From Streptomyces sp. TS71-3 (GTDB lineage Bacteria > Actinomycetota > Actinomycetes > Streptomycetales > Streptomycetaceae): a stretch of 64,000 nt of DNA. The translations under genes were made by a program, and so were the position numbers. Position 1 is the stretch's first letter. Every line of letters begins with the position of its first letter. Under the pieces are notes generated by a model, which ran no database searches, was not told the origin of the DNA, and was given only the letters and a program-made list of their open reading frames with translations. This document shows, in pieces, positions 45,497 to 54,359 of the stretch. Location: contig NZ_BNEL01000003.1 of the NCBI RefSeq assembly GCF_018327685.1, forward strand, positions 1,550,001 to 1,614,000, given 5' to 3'.

Positions 45497-48400
45497 TCAG
45501 CGGAGCAGCTCCACCTCCGCCAGCGTCGCCGCCCCGTCCACCACCAGCCGGTAGTGGGCGTACGCGCCGGGGTGCGGCACCGTGAAGGCGCGGGTCTGCC
45601 GGTCGTAGCGGAAGGACTCGGCGGTGCGGCGGTCCACGTCCGTCCAGGTCGTGCCGTCCTTCGAGGCCTGGAGCGACCAGGACGTGGGCGCCTTGGCGTG
45701 GTCCGCGGACGTCAGCGTGTACTGGACGGCCTCGGTCGCCGACGGCACGGGCAGGTCCGTGGTCGCCACCGGACCCGAGGTGGCCGAGGTGTCGTCGAAG
45801 AGGGGTCCTTCGCCCTCGACGGCGTCGGAGCGCGGCGCCGGCACCTCGTCGTCCCGGGTCACGGACGGCGGACCCGCGTCCTTCCCGGAGCCCCACGACG
45901 ACGGCCGCGGCCCCATCGCGAAGTCCAGCGTGCCGCCCTTCTCCAGCAGCGCGTGCGGCAGCGACGTGGACGACCACACCTTGCCGTTCACCTTCAGGCC
46001 CTGCACGTACACGTTCTTCGCGCTGTTCCGCGGGGCGTTGACGACGAGGTCGCGGCCGTTCTCCAGGTGCACCGTCGCCTTCGTGAACAGCGGGGAGCCG
46101 ACCGCGTACTCGCCGCTGCCCATCACCAGCGGGTAGAACCCGAGCGCCGAGAAGACGTACCAGCCGGACTGCTCGCCGTTGTCCTCGTCGCCGTGGTAGC
46201 CCTGCCCGATGTCGCTGCCGGTGTACAGCCGGGACAGCACCTCGCGGATCTTCTCCTGTGCCTTGTACGGCTGTCCCGTCGCGTCGTACATGTACGCGAT
46301 GTGGTGGGCGACCTGGTTGGAGTGCCCGTACTGGCCCATGCGGACGTCGCGTGCCTCGCGCATCTCGTGGATCACGCCGCCGTAGGAGCCGGGGAAGGCG
46401 GCCGTCTCGGGGGTGGCGAAGAAGGTGTCGAGCTTCTTGGCCAGGGCGTCCCTGCCGCCGTAGAGGTTCGCCAGGCCCCGGGAGTCCTGCGGCGCCGTGA
46501 AGGCGTAGCCCCAGCCGTCGGTCTCCGTGTAGTCGTAGCCCCAGACCCTCGGGTCGTACGAGGAGGCGGGCACCCGAAAGGCGCCCTTGGCGTCACGGCC
46601 CTGGAAGAAGCCCGCCTTGTCGTCGAAGAGCTTCACGTAGTCCCGCGCGCGGTTCAGGAAGTACTCCGACTCCTCCTTGTAGCGGGACTTGCCGGTCTTG
46701 GCGTAGAGGGCCTTGCCCATCTGCGCGATGCCGTAGTCGTTGACGTAGCCCTCCATCGCCCAGGACATCCCCTCGCCGGTGTCCGTGGTCGTGTAGCCGA
46801 GGAACGGCGAGGTGGCCATGCCCTTGCGGCCGACACCCGACGACGGGGGCACCACCGTCGCGTTCTTCACCGCCGCGTCGTACGCCGCCTCCGCGTCGAA
46901 GTGCACGCCCTTGACGTACGCGTCCGCGAACGCCACGTCCGAGGAGGTGCCGGTCATCAGGTCCGCGTACCCGGGCGACGACCAGCGCGACGTCCAGCCG
47001 CCGTCCTTGTACTGCTGCACGAACCCGTCGACCAGCTCGCCCGCGCGCTTCGGGGTGAGGAAGGAGTAGGCGGGCCAGGTGGTGCGGTAGGTGTCCCAGA
47101 AGCCGTTGTTGACGTAAGGACGGCCCTGCACGATCTTCGCGCCGGTGTGCGTCGGGGTGTTCTCGCCGGCCGGCGCGGAGAACGGGCTCGCGTACTCGTC
47201 CTTGCCGCCGACCCGCTCGAAACCGGAGTTCGGGTAGAGGTAGAGCCGGTAGAGGCTGGAGTACAGCGTCGTGAGCTGGTCCCGGCTCGCCCCCTGCACC
47301 TCTATGCGGCCGAGCAGGTCGTCCCACTGCTGCTGGGCGCGCCTTTCGACCTGGCCGAACGACTCACCGGCCGGGATCTCCCGTGCGAGGTTCGCCCGTG
47401 CCTGGTCGACGCCGATGAGCGAGGTGGCGATGCGCATCGTCACCGCATGGCCGGCGCCCGGCCTGAAGCGGAGGTAGCCGGTGTTGTCGCCGCCCGCGTC
47501 GCCCTTGAGCCCCCCGCCCGCCGTGACCGGCGCGTCGAACTCCCCGTACACGAAGAGCCGCGTGGCCCCCGTCGACAGGCCCGACTTCACGTCGGAGTAG
47601 CCCGAGAACGTGCCCTTGCCGGTGTCGAGCGTCAGGCCGCCCTTGTCCGACACGTTGTCGAAGATCACGCTCGCGTCGTCGCCGGGATACGTGAACCGCA
47701 TCATCGCGGCGTGGTCCGTCGGCGTCATCTCGGCCTTGAGGCCGTTCTCGAACGTCACCCCGTAGTAGTGCGGGCTGGCCGTCTCGTTCTCGTGCCGGAA
47801 GGCGAGTGCGCGCCCCGCCCTGGACGCGTCCGGGGTGCCCTGCGCCACCGACGGCATCACCTGGAACGTCTGCCGGTCGCCCATCCACGGGCTGGGCTCG
47901 TGACTGGCGCTGAACGCCTGGATGGTGGGCAGGTTCGCCGCGTTGTTCGCGCGCGCGTACTCGTAGAGCCAGCTCAGCGACGAGGCGTCGGTCACCGGCG
48001 TCCAGAAGTTGAAGCCGTTCGGAACAGCGGTCGCGGGGAAGTTGTTGCCGCGGGAGAAGTCACCGCTGGAGTTGGTGCCGCGCGTGGTGACCGCGTAGTC
48101 CGACAGGTGCGCCTTCGGCGGCTCGGGAGCCGCGTCCTGGATCGAGACGTCGTCCAGCCAGCCGCTGAAGGACGCGGGCCCCTTGGGCGAGTCGTAGGCG
48201 AGAAGGATCCGGTCCACCGTCTTGCCGGCGGCGACCGAGCCGATCCGGGAGGCCACGCTGTTCCACTGGTTCACGTACAGCGACTTCGCCGCGCCCTGGC
48301 CCTGCGGCGAGAGCGGGAACCCGTGCTCGTCGACGGCGCCGAGGTCGCTCAGGTACGTGCCGTCGGTGAACGCGAGGTCCACCGAGGCGTTCGTGGCGTC

Positions 48401-48859
48401 GTAGTCGGGCGCCGCGTCCTCCATGGCGGGGAAGAGCCGGTAGGAGAGCCGGGTGCGCGCGGTGACGGGGATGTCGACGTCGAAGACCTTGTCGTACACG
48501 TACGCCCGCCCGTTGGCCTGGTGCCTGCCGCCGTAGTGCAGGGCGTGCAGCCCGGTGAAGCCGGCGTCCTTCCTGGCCGTGGGGGAGTCCGGCGGGCCGG
48601 TGTCCACGGCCGCCTCCATCGCGTCCACGCCGGAGGCCTTCGGCGTCCCGTCCGGCAGCGTCTCGACCGTGCTGGTCCAGTCCGGTGCCCGGTCGCCGTC
48701 CTCGAAGGACGAGGTGAAGTGCGTGCCGGCGTGCGGCGCCTGCCCGGGGCGCGCGGCGGCCGGACCCTGCACCGCCGCGACCAGCAGCCCGGCGGCCACG
48801 GTCACGGCGGTCAGCGGGCCGAGTCTCCGCCTCAGGCGGTGATGAGCTGTGCGGGGCAT
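45497..48859 (-). CDS. Secreted GH92 alpha-mannosidase with F5/8-type C-terminal domain
   Basis: 1120 aa from ATG 48859 (MPRTAHHRLRRRLGPLTAVTVAAGLLVAA), a signal peptide cut near AAAR; GGAGGGG lies upstream. N-terminal beta-domain (about 45-190), then GH92 N (YGVTFENGLKAEMTPTDHAAMMRFTYP) and catalytic (alpha/alpha)6 region with WDTYRTTWPAYSFLTP, GYTTTDTGEGMSWAMEGYVNDYGI and DEDNGEQSGWYVFSALGFYP (general acid/base Glu and calcium Asp). The last 130 residues form a discoid-like domain. It removes alpha-1,2-linked mannose from glycans outside the cell in a Ca-dependent reaction. Likely controlled through the LacI operator at 48881-48892. Confidence 0.94.
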   Translation of the reverse strand: MPRTAHHRLRRRLGPLTAVTVAAGLLVAAVQGPAAARPGQAPHAGTHFTSSFEDGDRAPDWTSTVETLPDGTPKASGVDAMEAAVDTGPPDSPTARKDAGFTGLHALHYGGRHQANGRAYVYDKVFDVDIPVTARTRLSYRLFPAMEDAAPDYDATNASVDLAFTDGTYLSDLGAVDEHGFPLSPQGQGAAKSLYVNQWNSVASRIGSVAAGKTVDRILLAYDSPKGPASFSGWLDDVSIQDAAPEPPKAHLSDYAVTTRGTNSSGDFSRGNNFPATAVPNGFNFWTPVTDASSLSWLYEYARANNAANLPTIQAFSASHEPSPWMGDRQTFQVMPSVAQGTPDASRAGRALAFRHENETASPHYYGVTFENGLKAEMTPTDHAAMMRFTYPGDDASVIFDNVSDKGGLTLDTGKGTFSGYSDVKSGLSTGATRLFVYGEFDAPVTAGGGLKGDAGGDNTGYLRFRPGAGHAVTMRIATSLIGVDQARANLAREIPAGESFGQVERRAQQQWDDLLGRIEVQGASRDQLTTLYSSLYRLYLYPNSGFERVGGKDEYASPFSAPAGENTPTHTGAKIVQGRPYVNNGFWDTYRTTWPAYSFLTPKRAGELVDGFVQQYKDGGWTSRWSSPGYADLMTGTSSDVAFADAYVKGVHFDAEAAYDAAVKNATVVPPSSGVGRKGMATSPFLGYTTTDTGEGMSWAMEGYVNDYGIAQMGKALYAKTGKSRYKEESEYFLNRARDYVKLFDDKAGFFQGRDAKGAFRVPASSYDPRVWGYDYTETDGWGYAFTAPQDSRGLANLYGGRDALAKKLDTFFATPETAAFPGSYGGVIHEMREARDVRMGQYGHSNQVAHHIAYMYDATGQPYKAQEKIREVLSRLYTGSDIGQGYHGDEDNGEQSGWYVFSALGFYPLVMGSGEYAVGSPLFTKATVHLENGRDLVVNAPRNSAKNVYVQGLKVNGKVWSSTSLPHALLEKGGTLDFAMGPRPSSWGSGKDAGPPSVTRDDEVPAPRSDAVEGEGPLFDDTSATSGPVATTDLPVPSATEAVQYTLTSADHAKAPTSWSLQASKDGTTWTDVDRRTAESFRYDRQTRAFTVPHPGAYAHYRLVVDGAATLAEVELLR

Positions 48860-48880
48860 GGTCAGGTCCCCTCCCTGTCG

Positions 48881-48892
48881 GACAACGTTGTC
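48881..48892. promoter_or_regulatory. LacI-type operator GACAACGTTGTC
   Basis: Perfect 12-bp palindrome with central CG, 22 bp upstream of the mannosidase ATG, overlapping the expected promoter or leader. No LacI gene is adjacent. Confidence 0.75.
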
Positions 48893-49411
48893 AGTTGGGT
48901 GCGCAGTGCTCCAGTAGTGCGGGATGTGGAGGGTGATGTCAAGGGTGTGGGAGGGGTGTTGGGGTGTGGCGGGGCGCGGGTACGCGGCGGGGGTGCGGGC
49001 CGTGCCCGGTGCCGGCGCGAACTGGGGTGTCGCCGTGCCCCGGAGGCGGCCGTCCCGGACCCCGCGAACCCGGATGATTCCGGCATCCCCCGGCGGCCCC
49101 TGCCCTGTAGGCTCGGGATGCACGGGTGTCCGTGCACGGACAAGGGCGTTCTTCTCGTGCGGGGCTCCGGGCGGCGGCTCGGACGGCGGGGGACAAGGGG
49201 TCGCCATGCGCGGCGGATGCGGTCGGGGACCCCGGGGTCCTGAGCGCGGGCCAGCTCTGCCCGCCCGCGGGCCCGTTCGCCCGCACGGGGATCGGGGCCC
49301 CGGTGCGTGCCGCGCCGCCAGTCGGCCCGCGGCCCCGGACGCCCGGTGTCCCGGGATCCCCGGCGGCACCCCGGTGGACGCCTTCTCACCTTCTCAACGG
49401 ACGGGCAGTCA
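48893..49411. other. Intergenic region, no gene supported
   Basis: About 520 bp of GC-rich DNA between divergent genes. Long frames here are shadows without family motifs; the phosphoesterase might start further upstream in this stretch (GTG/ATG codons in frame from 49307). Confidence 0.4.
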
Positions 49412-50254
49412 ATGGACCAGGCACACCTCTTGGCCATCAGCGATCTTCACGTCGTGCACCCCGAGAACCGCAAGATCGTCGAGGAACTGCGTCCCGTCTC
49501 CGACCGCGACTGGCTCATCGTCGCCGGAGACGTGGGGGAGCGCTCCGCGGACATCATCTGGGCCCTGGAGACGCTGAGCCGGAACTTCGCCAAGGTCGTC
49601 TGGGTGCCGGGCAACCACGAGCTGTGGACGACCAGCGAGGACCCGGTCCAGCTGCGCGGCACGGCCCGCTACGAGCACCTGGTCGAGGCCTGCCGGTCGT
49701 TCGGCGTCGTCACCCCAGAGGACCCCTACCCCCTCTGGGAGGGGCCGGGCGGGCCCGTGGTCGTCGTGCCGCTCTTCCTCCTCTACGACTACACCTTCAG
49801 GACCGACCCCTCCCACACCCGCCAGCAGGCCCTGGAGCAGGCCTACGACAAGGGCGTCGTCTGCACGGACGAGTTCCTGCTGCACCCCGACCCGTACCCG
49901 AGCCGGCACGCCTGGTGCGCCGCGCGCCTGGAGCAGACCGAGGCCCGGCTCGCCGAACTCGGCTCCGACCTGCCGCTGGTGCTCGTCAACCACTTCCCGC
50001 TCACCCGCGAGCCGACCGACATCCTGCGCTTTCCGGACTTCGCGCTCTGGTGCGGAACCGAGCGCACGGCCGACTGGCTGACCCGCTTCCCCGTCGAGGC
50101 CGTGGTCTACGGGCATCTGCACATCCCCCGCACCACCTGGCACCAGGGCGTCCGCTGCGAGGAGGTCTCCGTGGGCTACCCCCGCGAGTGGCGCCGCCCG
50201 TGGCATCAGCGCACGGTGCCGCCGCGCCGCATCCTGCCGTACGAGAAGGCCTGA
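49412..50254 (+). CDS. Calcineurin-like metallophosphoesterase
   Basis: 280 aa from ATG 49412 (MDQAHLLAISDLHVVHPENRK). Metal-binding motifs in order: SDLHV (DxH), GDVGER (GDxx), GNHELW (GNHD/E), NHFPLTRE and YGHLHIP (GHxH). It hydrolyses phosphate mono- or diesters; the substrate is unknown. In many Streptomyces such a gene lies next to a phosphopantetheinyl transferase gene, which is absent here. The ribosome site is weak, so an upstream start is possible. Monocistronic. Confidence 0.9.
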   Translation: MDQAHLLAISDLHVVHPENRKIVEELRPVSDRDWLIVAGDVGERSADIIWALETLSRNFAKVVWVPGNHELWTTSEDPVQLRGTARYEHLVEACRSFGVVTPEDPYPLWEGPGGPVVVVPLFLLYDYTFRTDPSHTRQQALEQAYDKGVVCTDEFLLHPDPYPSRHAWCAARLEQTEARLAELGSDLPLVLVNHFPLTREPTDILRFPDFALWCGTERTADWLTRFPVEAVVYGHLHIPRTTWHQGVRCEEVSVGYPREWRRPWHQRTVPPRRILPYEKA

Positions 50255-50632
50255 GGGCGCGGGCGCTCCATGGTCACCGAGTGCCCGTCAAACCCCAGGC
50301 GGCGGGCCCTGGAAAGGTGGCCGCGGCATGTATCCGCGAGGTCTCAACTAGGAAAAACTGCCGACCAAACCTGCATTCGATCTTGCCCCCGTCTCGGTAA
50401 CTGGACTATACCTGTCGGCGTCCGCGGGGTGGCCCGGCTTATCGCGCGGCCCGGGGGAGTGGGGAGGCGGCACGAGGTGTCACTGTCAGGGCGCCAACTG
50501 CCCGGTATTCCAAGCGATCCCGGACTTCAAGCACGAACCCAGTTTTCGAGCACGACCCCAGCTTCACATCACCGCGGTGCCGGGGAGGATCCGGTTCACC
50601 GCCTGAGTCCTGGAGAGAGCGAGGACTTGAGC
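50255..50632. other. Promoter region of the ngcEFG-type operon
   Basis: 378 bp without a gene. At 50400-50415 ACTGGACTATACCTGT matches 12 of 16 positions of the DasR element (ACTGGTCTAGACCACT), well placed to control sugar uptake. A relatively AT-rich patch lies just upstream (50345-50390). Confidence 0.5.
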
Positions 50633-52069
50633 ATGGGATCCACTTCCGCGCAGGACGGCTTCGGCCGGCGTGATCTGATCAAGCGGTCCGCGGCACTCGG
50701 CCTGATCGCCGTCCCCACCATGAGCTTCCTTTCCGCGTGCGCCAGCAGCGACAGCGGGAACAAGGAGGTCGAGAAGGGCAAGAAGAGCGCGGCCAATCCG
50801 CTGGCCGTCAAGGAGGACGCCCCCCTTGACGTCGTCATTTTCGACGGCGGATTCGGCGACAAGTACGCCGTGGACGCCGAGGCGCTCTACCAGAAGCGCT
50901 TTCCGAAGGCGAAGATCAACCACCACAAGACGCAGAAGATCCAGACGGAGCTCCAGCCCCGCTTCAACGGCGGCACGCCCCCCGACCTGATCGACGACTC
51001 CGGTGCCGAGCAGATGGACACCGGCGTGCTGGTCGGCAAGAACCAGCTCTCCGACCTCACCCCGCTGCTCGACGCCCCGTCGATCGACGACCCGAGCAAG
51101 AAGGTCCGCGACACGCTGCGGCCCGGTGTCGTGGAGATGGGCCAGTTCGACGGCGACCCGGTCTGGATCATGTACTACGCGTACACGGTGTACGGCGTCT
51201 GGTACTCCAAGTCCAACCTCGCCAAGCTCGACGCCGAGTACCCGGAGACCTGGGACGAGATGCTGGCGCTGTGCGCCAAGGCGAAGAAGAAGGGCGTCGC
51301 CGGCTGGACGTACGCGGGCAAGTACCCGTACTACATCCCGTTCTCGCTCTTCCCGTTCATCGGCAAGATCGGTGGCGCGAGCGTCCTCGACGCCATCGAC
51401 AACCTGGCGCCCAAGGCCTGGTACGACCCCGCGGTGAAGGCCGCGTTCGAGGCGTACTACGAGCTCTTCAAGAAGGGCTACATCCTCCAGGGCACCCCCG
51501 GCCTCACCCACATCGAGTCGCAGACGGCGTGGAACCAGGGCAAGGCGCTCTTCATCCCGAACGGCTCCTGGGTGGAGAACGAGTCCGCCAAGACCACGCC
51601 CAAGGACTTCCAGATGTCCGTCGCCGGGCCCTCCAGCCTGGACAAGAGCGACAAGATGCCGTTCGGCACCCTCTGGGCGGCCGGCAGCGAGCCGTTCATC
51701 GTGCCGAAGAAGGCGAAGAACCCGCTGGGCGGCATGGAGCAGCTGCGCATCATGCTCGGCAAGGACTCCTCGGCCAACTTCACCAAGCAGGTCTCCTCGC
51801 TCACCTCGCTGCAGGGCGGCACCACAGGTCTGGACCTCCCGCCGGGCCTGTCCTCCGCGGTCGCCGCGCTGGACAAGGCGGGCACCAACATCGTCAACCC
51901 CCGTCTCCAGGACTGGTACACGGACCTCAACAAGCAGCGCATCGGCGTCGCCGTGCTCGGCGAGATGATGGCCGGCCGCATGACGCCCGCCGAGGCCGTC
52001 AAGAAGTGCCAGGCTGCCGCCGACGCCACGGCCAAGGACGACTCGATCAAGAAGTACAAGCACAGGTGA
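50633..52069 (+). CDS. ngcE: Sugar-binding lipoprotein, NgcE type (GlcNAc/chitobiose)
   Basis: 478 aa from ATG 50633. Tat-type signal: GRRDLIKRSAALGLIAVP then lipobox LSAC. SBP_bac_1/COG1653 fold with FNGGTPPDLIDDSGAEQMD and FIPNGSWVENE. Its position before two permease genes, and as I recall the S. coelicolor SCO6005-SCO6007 order, identify it with NgcE, which binds N-acetylglucosamine or diacetylchitobiose. No ATPase gene is present, so the shared MsiK ATPase must power it. A hairpin at 52092-52124 follows. Confidence 0.88.
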   Translation: MGSTSAQDGFGRRDLIKRSAALGLIAVPTMSFLSACASSDSGNKEVEKGKKSAANPLAVKEDAPLDVVIFDGGFGDKYAVDAEALYQKRFPKAKINHHKTQKIQTELQPRFNGGTPPDLIDDSGAEQMDTGVLVGKNQLSDLTPLLDAPSIDDPSKKVRDTLRPGVVEMGQFDGDPVWIMYYAYTVYGVWYSKSNLAKLDAEYPETWDEMLALCAKAKKKGVAGWTYAGKYPYYIPFSLFPFIGKIGGASVLDAIDNLAPKAWYDPAVKAAFEAYYELFKKGYILQGTPGLTHIESQTAWNQGKALFIPNGSWVENESAKTTPKDFQMSVAGPSSLDKSDKMPFGTLWAAGSEPFIVPKKAKNPLGGMEQLRIMLGKDSSANFTKQVSSLTSLQGGTTGLDLPPGLSSAVAALDKAGTNIVNPRLQDWYTDLNKQRIGVAVLGEMMAGRMTPAEAVKKCQAAADATAKDDSIKKYKHR

Positions 52070-52091
52070 GCAGGCGTCACGAGCTGGGTTC

Positions 52092-52124
52092 CTCCCCCGG
52101 ACCCCGGAAAGGGGTCCGGGGGAG
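52092..52124 (+). promoter_or_regulatory. Intra-operon stem-loop after ngcE (14-bp arms)
   Basis: Arms 52092-52105 and 52111-52124, perfect, with a 5-nt loop GGAAA. It probably raises binding-protein mRNA over permease mRNA by partial termination or by blocking 3' decay. Confidence 0.8.
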
Positions 52125-52155
52125 CGGCCCGAGAGCGGATCGGGATCGGTAGACC

Positions 52156-53076
52156 ATGCAACACGGAAAGTACCGCTTTGTCGTGGGATTCCTGGTGATC
52201 CCCCTCGCGCTGTACGCGATCTTCGTGATCTGGCCGTTCATCCAGGCGATCTACTACTCGTTCACGGACTGGACCGGCCTGAGCCCCGAGTTCGCGATGG
52301 TGGGCTTCAAGAACTACACGAAGCTGTTCGGCGACCCGCTGTTCTGGAAGTCCTTCCAGCACAGCCTGCTGTTCGTGATCCTGCTGCCGCTCGTGACGCT
52401 CTCCCTGGCACTCTTCTTCTCGTTCATGCTGAATGTCGGCGGGAGCCGGCGCAAAGGCGCGGCTGTCTCCGGTGTCCGGGGTGCGGAGTTCTACAAGATC
52501 GCCTATTTCTTCCCCCAGGTCCTGTCGATCGCGATCGTCGCGCTGCTCTTCCAGTTCGCGTACAACCCCCGGCAGGGCGCGATCAACGGCTTCCTCCAGG
52601 CCGTCGGCGTGAGCGATCCGCCGGAGTGGCTGGGCGATCCGAGGTGGGCCCTGTGGTGCGTGATGGCGGTGCTGGTCTGGAGCACGGTCGGATTCTTCGT
52701 GGTGCTGTTCTCGGCGGGCATGACGTCCATTCCCAAGGACTTCTACGAGGCCGCGCTGCTGGACGGCGCCAGCCGCGTCACGACCTTCTTCCGGATCACC
52801 CTGCCGCTGCTCTGGGACACCGTGCAGTCCGGCTGGGTCTACATGGGGATCATGGCGCTCGGCGCGGAGGCCTTTGCGACCGTGCAGATCATGACAGTCG
52901 GCCCGGGCGGACCCGCCGACTCGACGATCGTCATGCCGCTGTACGTCTACCAGAAGGCCTTCCACGACGGTCAGGCCGCCTACGCAACCACGATCGGCGT
53001 CGCCCTGCTCTTCGTCACGCTGCTCTTCGCGGCCGTCGTGATGAGGCTCGGCAGGCGTGAGCGGCTGGAGTACTGA
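52156..53076 (+). CDS. ngcF: Sugar ABC transporter permease, NgcF type
   Basis: 306 aa, six membrane segments (MalF family). The EAA loop is at EAALLDGASRVTTFFRITLPLL (52750-52815), where the ATPase docks. The N-terminus starts at ATG 52156. Its stop overlaps the first base of the next start codon (TGATG), which couples translation with NgcG. Forms the channel with NgcG for chitin-derived amino sugars. Confidence 0.92.
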   Translation: MQHGKYRFVVGFLVIPLALYAIFVIWPFIQAIYYSFTDWTGLSPEFAMVGFKNYTKLFGDPLFWKSFQHSLLFVILLPLVTLSLALFFSFMLNVGGSRRKGAAVSGVRGAEFYKIAYFFPQVLSIAIVALLFQFAYNPRQGAINGFLQAVGVSDPPEWLGDPRWALWCVMAVLVWSTVGFFVVLFSAGMTSIPKDFYEAALLDGASRVTTFFRITLPLLWDTVQSGWVYMGIMALGAEAFATVQIMTVGPGGPADSTIVMPLYVYQKAFHDGQAAYATTIGVALLFVTLLFAAVVMRLGRRERLEY

Positions 53077-53993
53077 TGAAGACCACTGACACCCCGCCGG
53101 CCGCGGGGACCGCCGAGGCCCCCGGCAAGCCCGCGGGCATCCCTCCGGCGAAGGAGGGGCGCGGCACCACCGGCGGCGTCCTGAACGTCTTCTCGCACGG
53201 CATGCTCGTGATCTGGGCGATCATGGTCGTGCTGCCGCTGCTGTGGGCCGTGATGACGTCGTTCAAGGACGACGCGTCCATCTTCACCCACCCGTGGGGC
53301 CTGCCCGACCGGCTGCACTTCGAGAACTGGTCGCGAGCCTGGTCGCAGGCGCACATGAGCGACTACTTCCTCAACACCATCCTGGTGGTGGGCTGCTCCC
53401 TGATCGGCACGCTGGTGCTCGGCTCGATGGCGGCCTACGTGCTGGCCCGCTTCGACTTCCCGCTCAACAGGTTCATCTACTACCTGTTCGTCGGCGGCAT
53501 GAGCTTCCCGGTGATGCTGGCGCTGGTGCCGCTGTTCTACGTCATGAACAACATGGGGCTGCTGAACACGCTGCCCGGCCTGGTGCTGGTCTACATCGCC
53601 TACTCGCTGCCGTTCACCGTCTTCTTCCTGACGTCGTTCTTCAGGACGCTGCCCACCTCGATCGCGGAGGCCGCCTTCGTCGACGGGGCCTCGCACACCC
53701 GGACGTTCTTCCAGATCATGCTGCCGATGGCCAAGCCGGGCCTGATCAGCGTGGGGATCTTCAACTTCCTGGGGCAGTGGAACCAGTACATGCTGCCGAC
53801 GGTGCTCAACACCGACCCGGACCGGAAGGTGCTCTCGCAGGGACTCGTCGAGCTGGCCGTGAGCCAGGGCTACAAGGGCGACTGGTCCGGCCTCTTCGCC
53901 GGTCTGGTGATGGCCATGCTGCCGGTGCTCGCCGCCTACATCGTCTTCCAGCGGCAGGTCGTCGCGGGGCTCACGGCGGGCGCCCTGAAGTAG
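53076..53993 (+). CDS. ngcG: Sugar ABC transporter permease, NgcG type
   Basis: 305 aa, MalG family with six membrane segments after a Pro/Gly-rich cytoplasmic N-terminus of about 30 residues. EAA motif: EAAFVDGASHTRTFFQIMLPM. ATG 53076 overlaps the ngcF stop. Last gene of the operon; the ROK regulator follows 366 bp later. Confidence 0.92.
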   Translation: MKTTDTPPAAGTAEAPGKPAGIPPAKEGRGTTGGVLNVFSHGMLVIWAIMVVLPLLWAVMTSFKDDASIFTHPWGLPDRLHFENWSRAWSQAHMSDYFLNTILVVGCSLIGTLVLGSMAAYVLARFDFPLNRFIYYLFVGGMSFPVMLALVPLFYVMNNMGLLNTLPGLVLVYIAYSLPFTVFFLTSFFRTLPTSIAEAAFVDGASHTRTFFQIMLPMAKPGLISVGIFNFLGQWNQYMLPTVLNTDPDRKVLSQGLVELAVSQGYKGDWSGLFAGLVMAMLPVLAAYIVFQRQVVAGLTAGALK

Positions 53994-54359
53994 ACCGCCA
54001 CCCGCCCCTCCTCCGCGCCGGCCACCGCGCGCATGCCCTCCGTACCGCTCCCGCGGGCCGGCGCGCACGGTGGCCGGCCTCCGGCTGCCGGCACCCCGCC
54101 TTCGGAGGTTGGCAGCGCAGGCCGCGGCTCCCCGCGTCCCCAGCGGCCCGAACACCCCCGGAACAGGTCCTTCCGGACTGCCGGGTGGCCGTGGGAGCCG
54201 TTCCCCGGCGGTATCGATTTCTGTCAAGGACTTGACTGCGGCAACCCGTTCAGCGGAGCTTGGAGTTCACAACTTGTAAATGGCCCGGGTTCCGCTGCCG
54301 TGACCCGGGGCACGGGCGGCAGCGCCGTCGCCCGGCTGAGGGCAGGAGTGGATGGGTCG
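53994..54359. other. Intergenic region upstream of rok7B7
   Basis: 366 bp. It contains GTCAAG-GA-CTTGAC at 54223-54236, a perfect 6-bp-arm palindrome within a promoter-like stretch (TTGACT can be a -35). A similar arrangement precedes xylF, so this may be the autoregulatory site of the ROK protein. Confidence 0.5.

Noticed and set aside
45413..49243. 1276-codon frame antisense to the GH92 gene
   Set aside because: Same effect; Arg/Gly/Val-rich sequence without domains, and the other strand is a complete mannosidase with a signal peptide.
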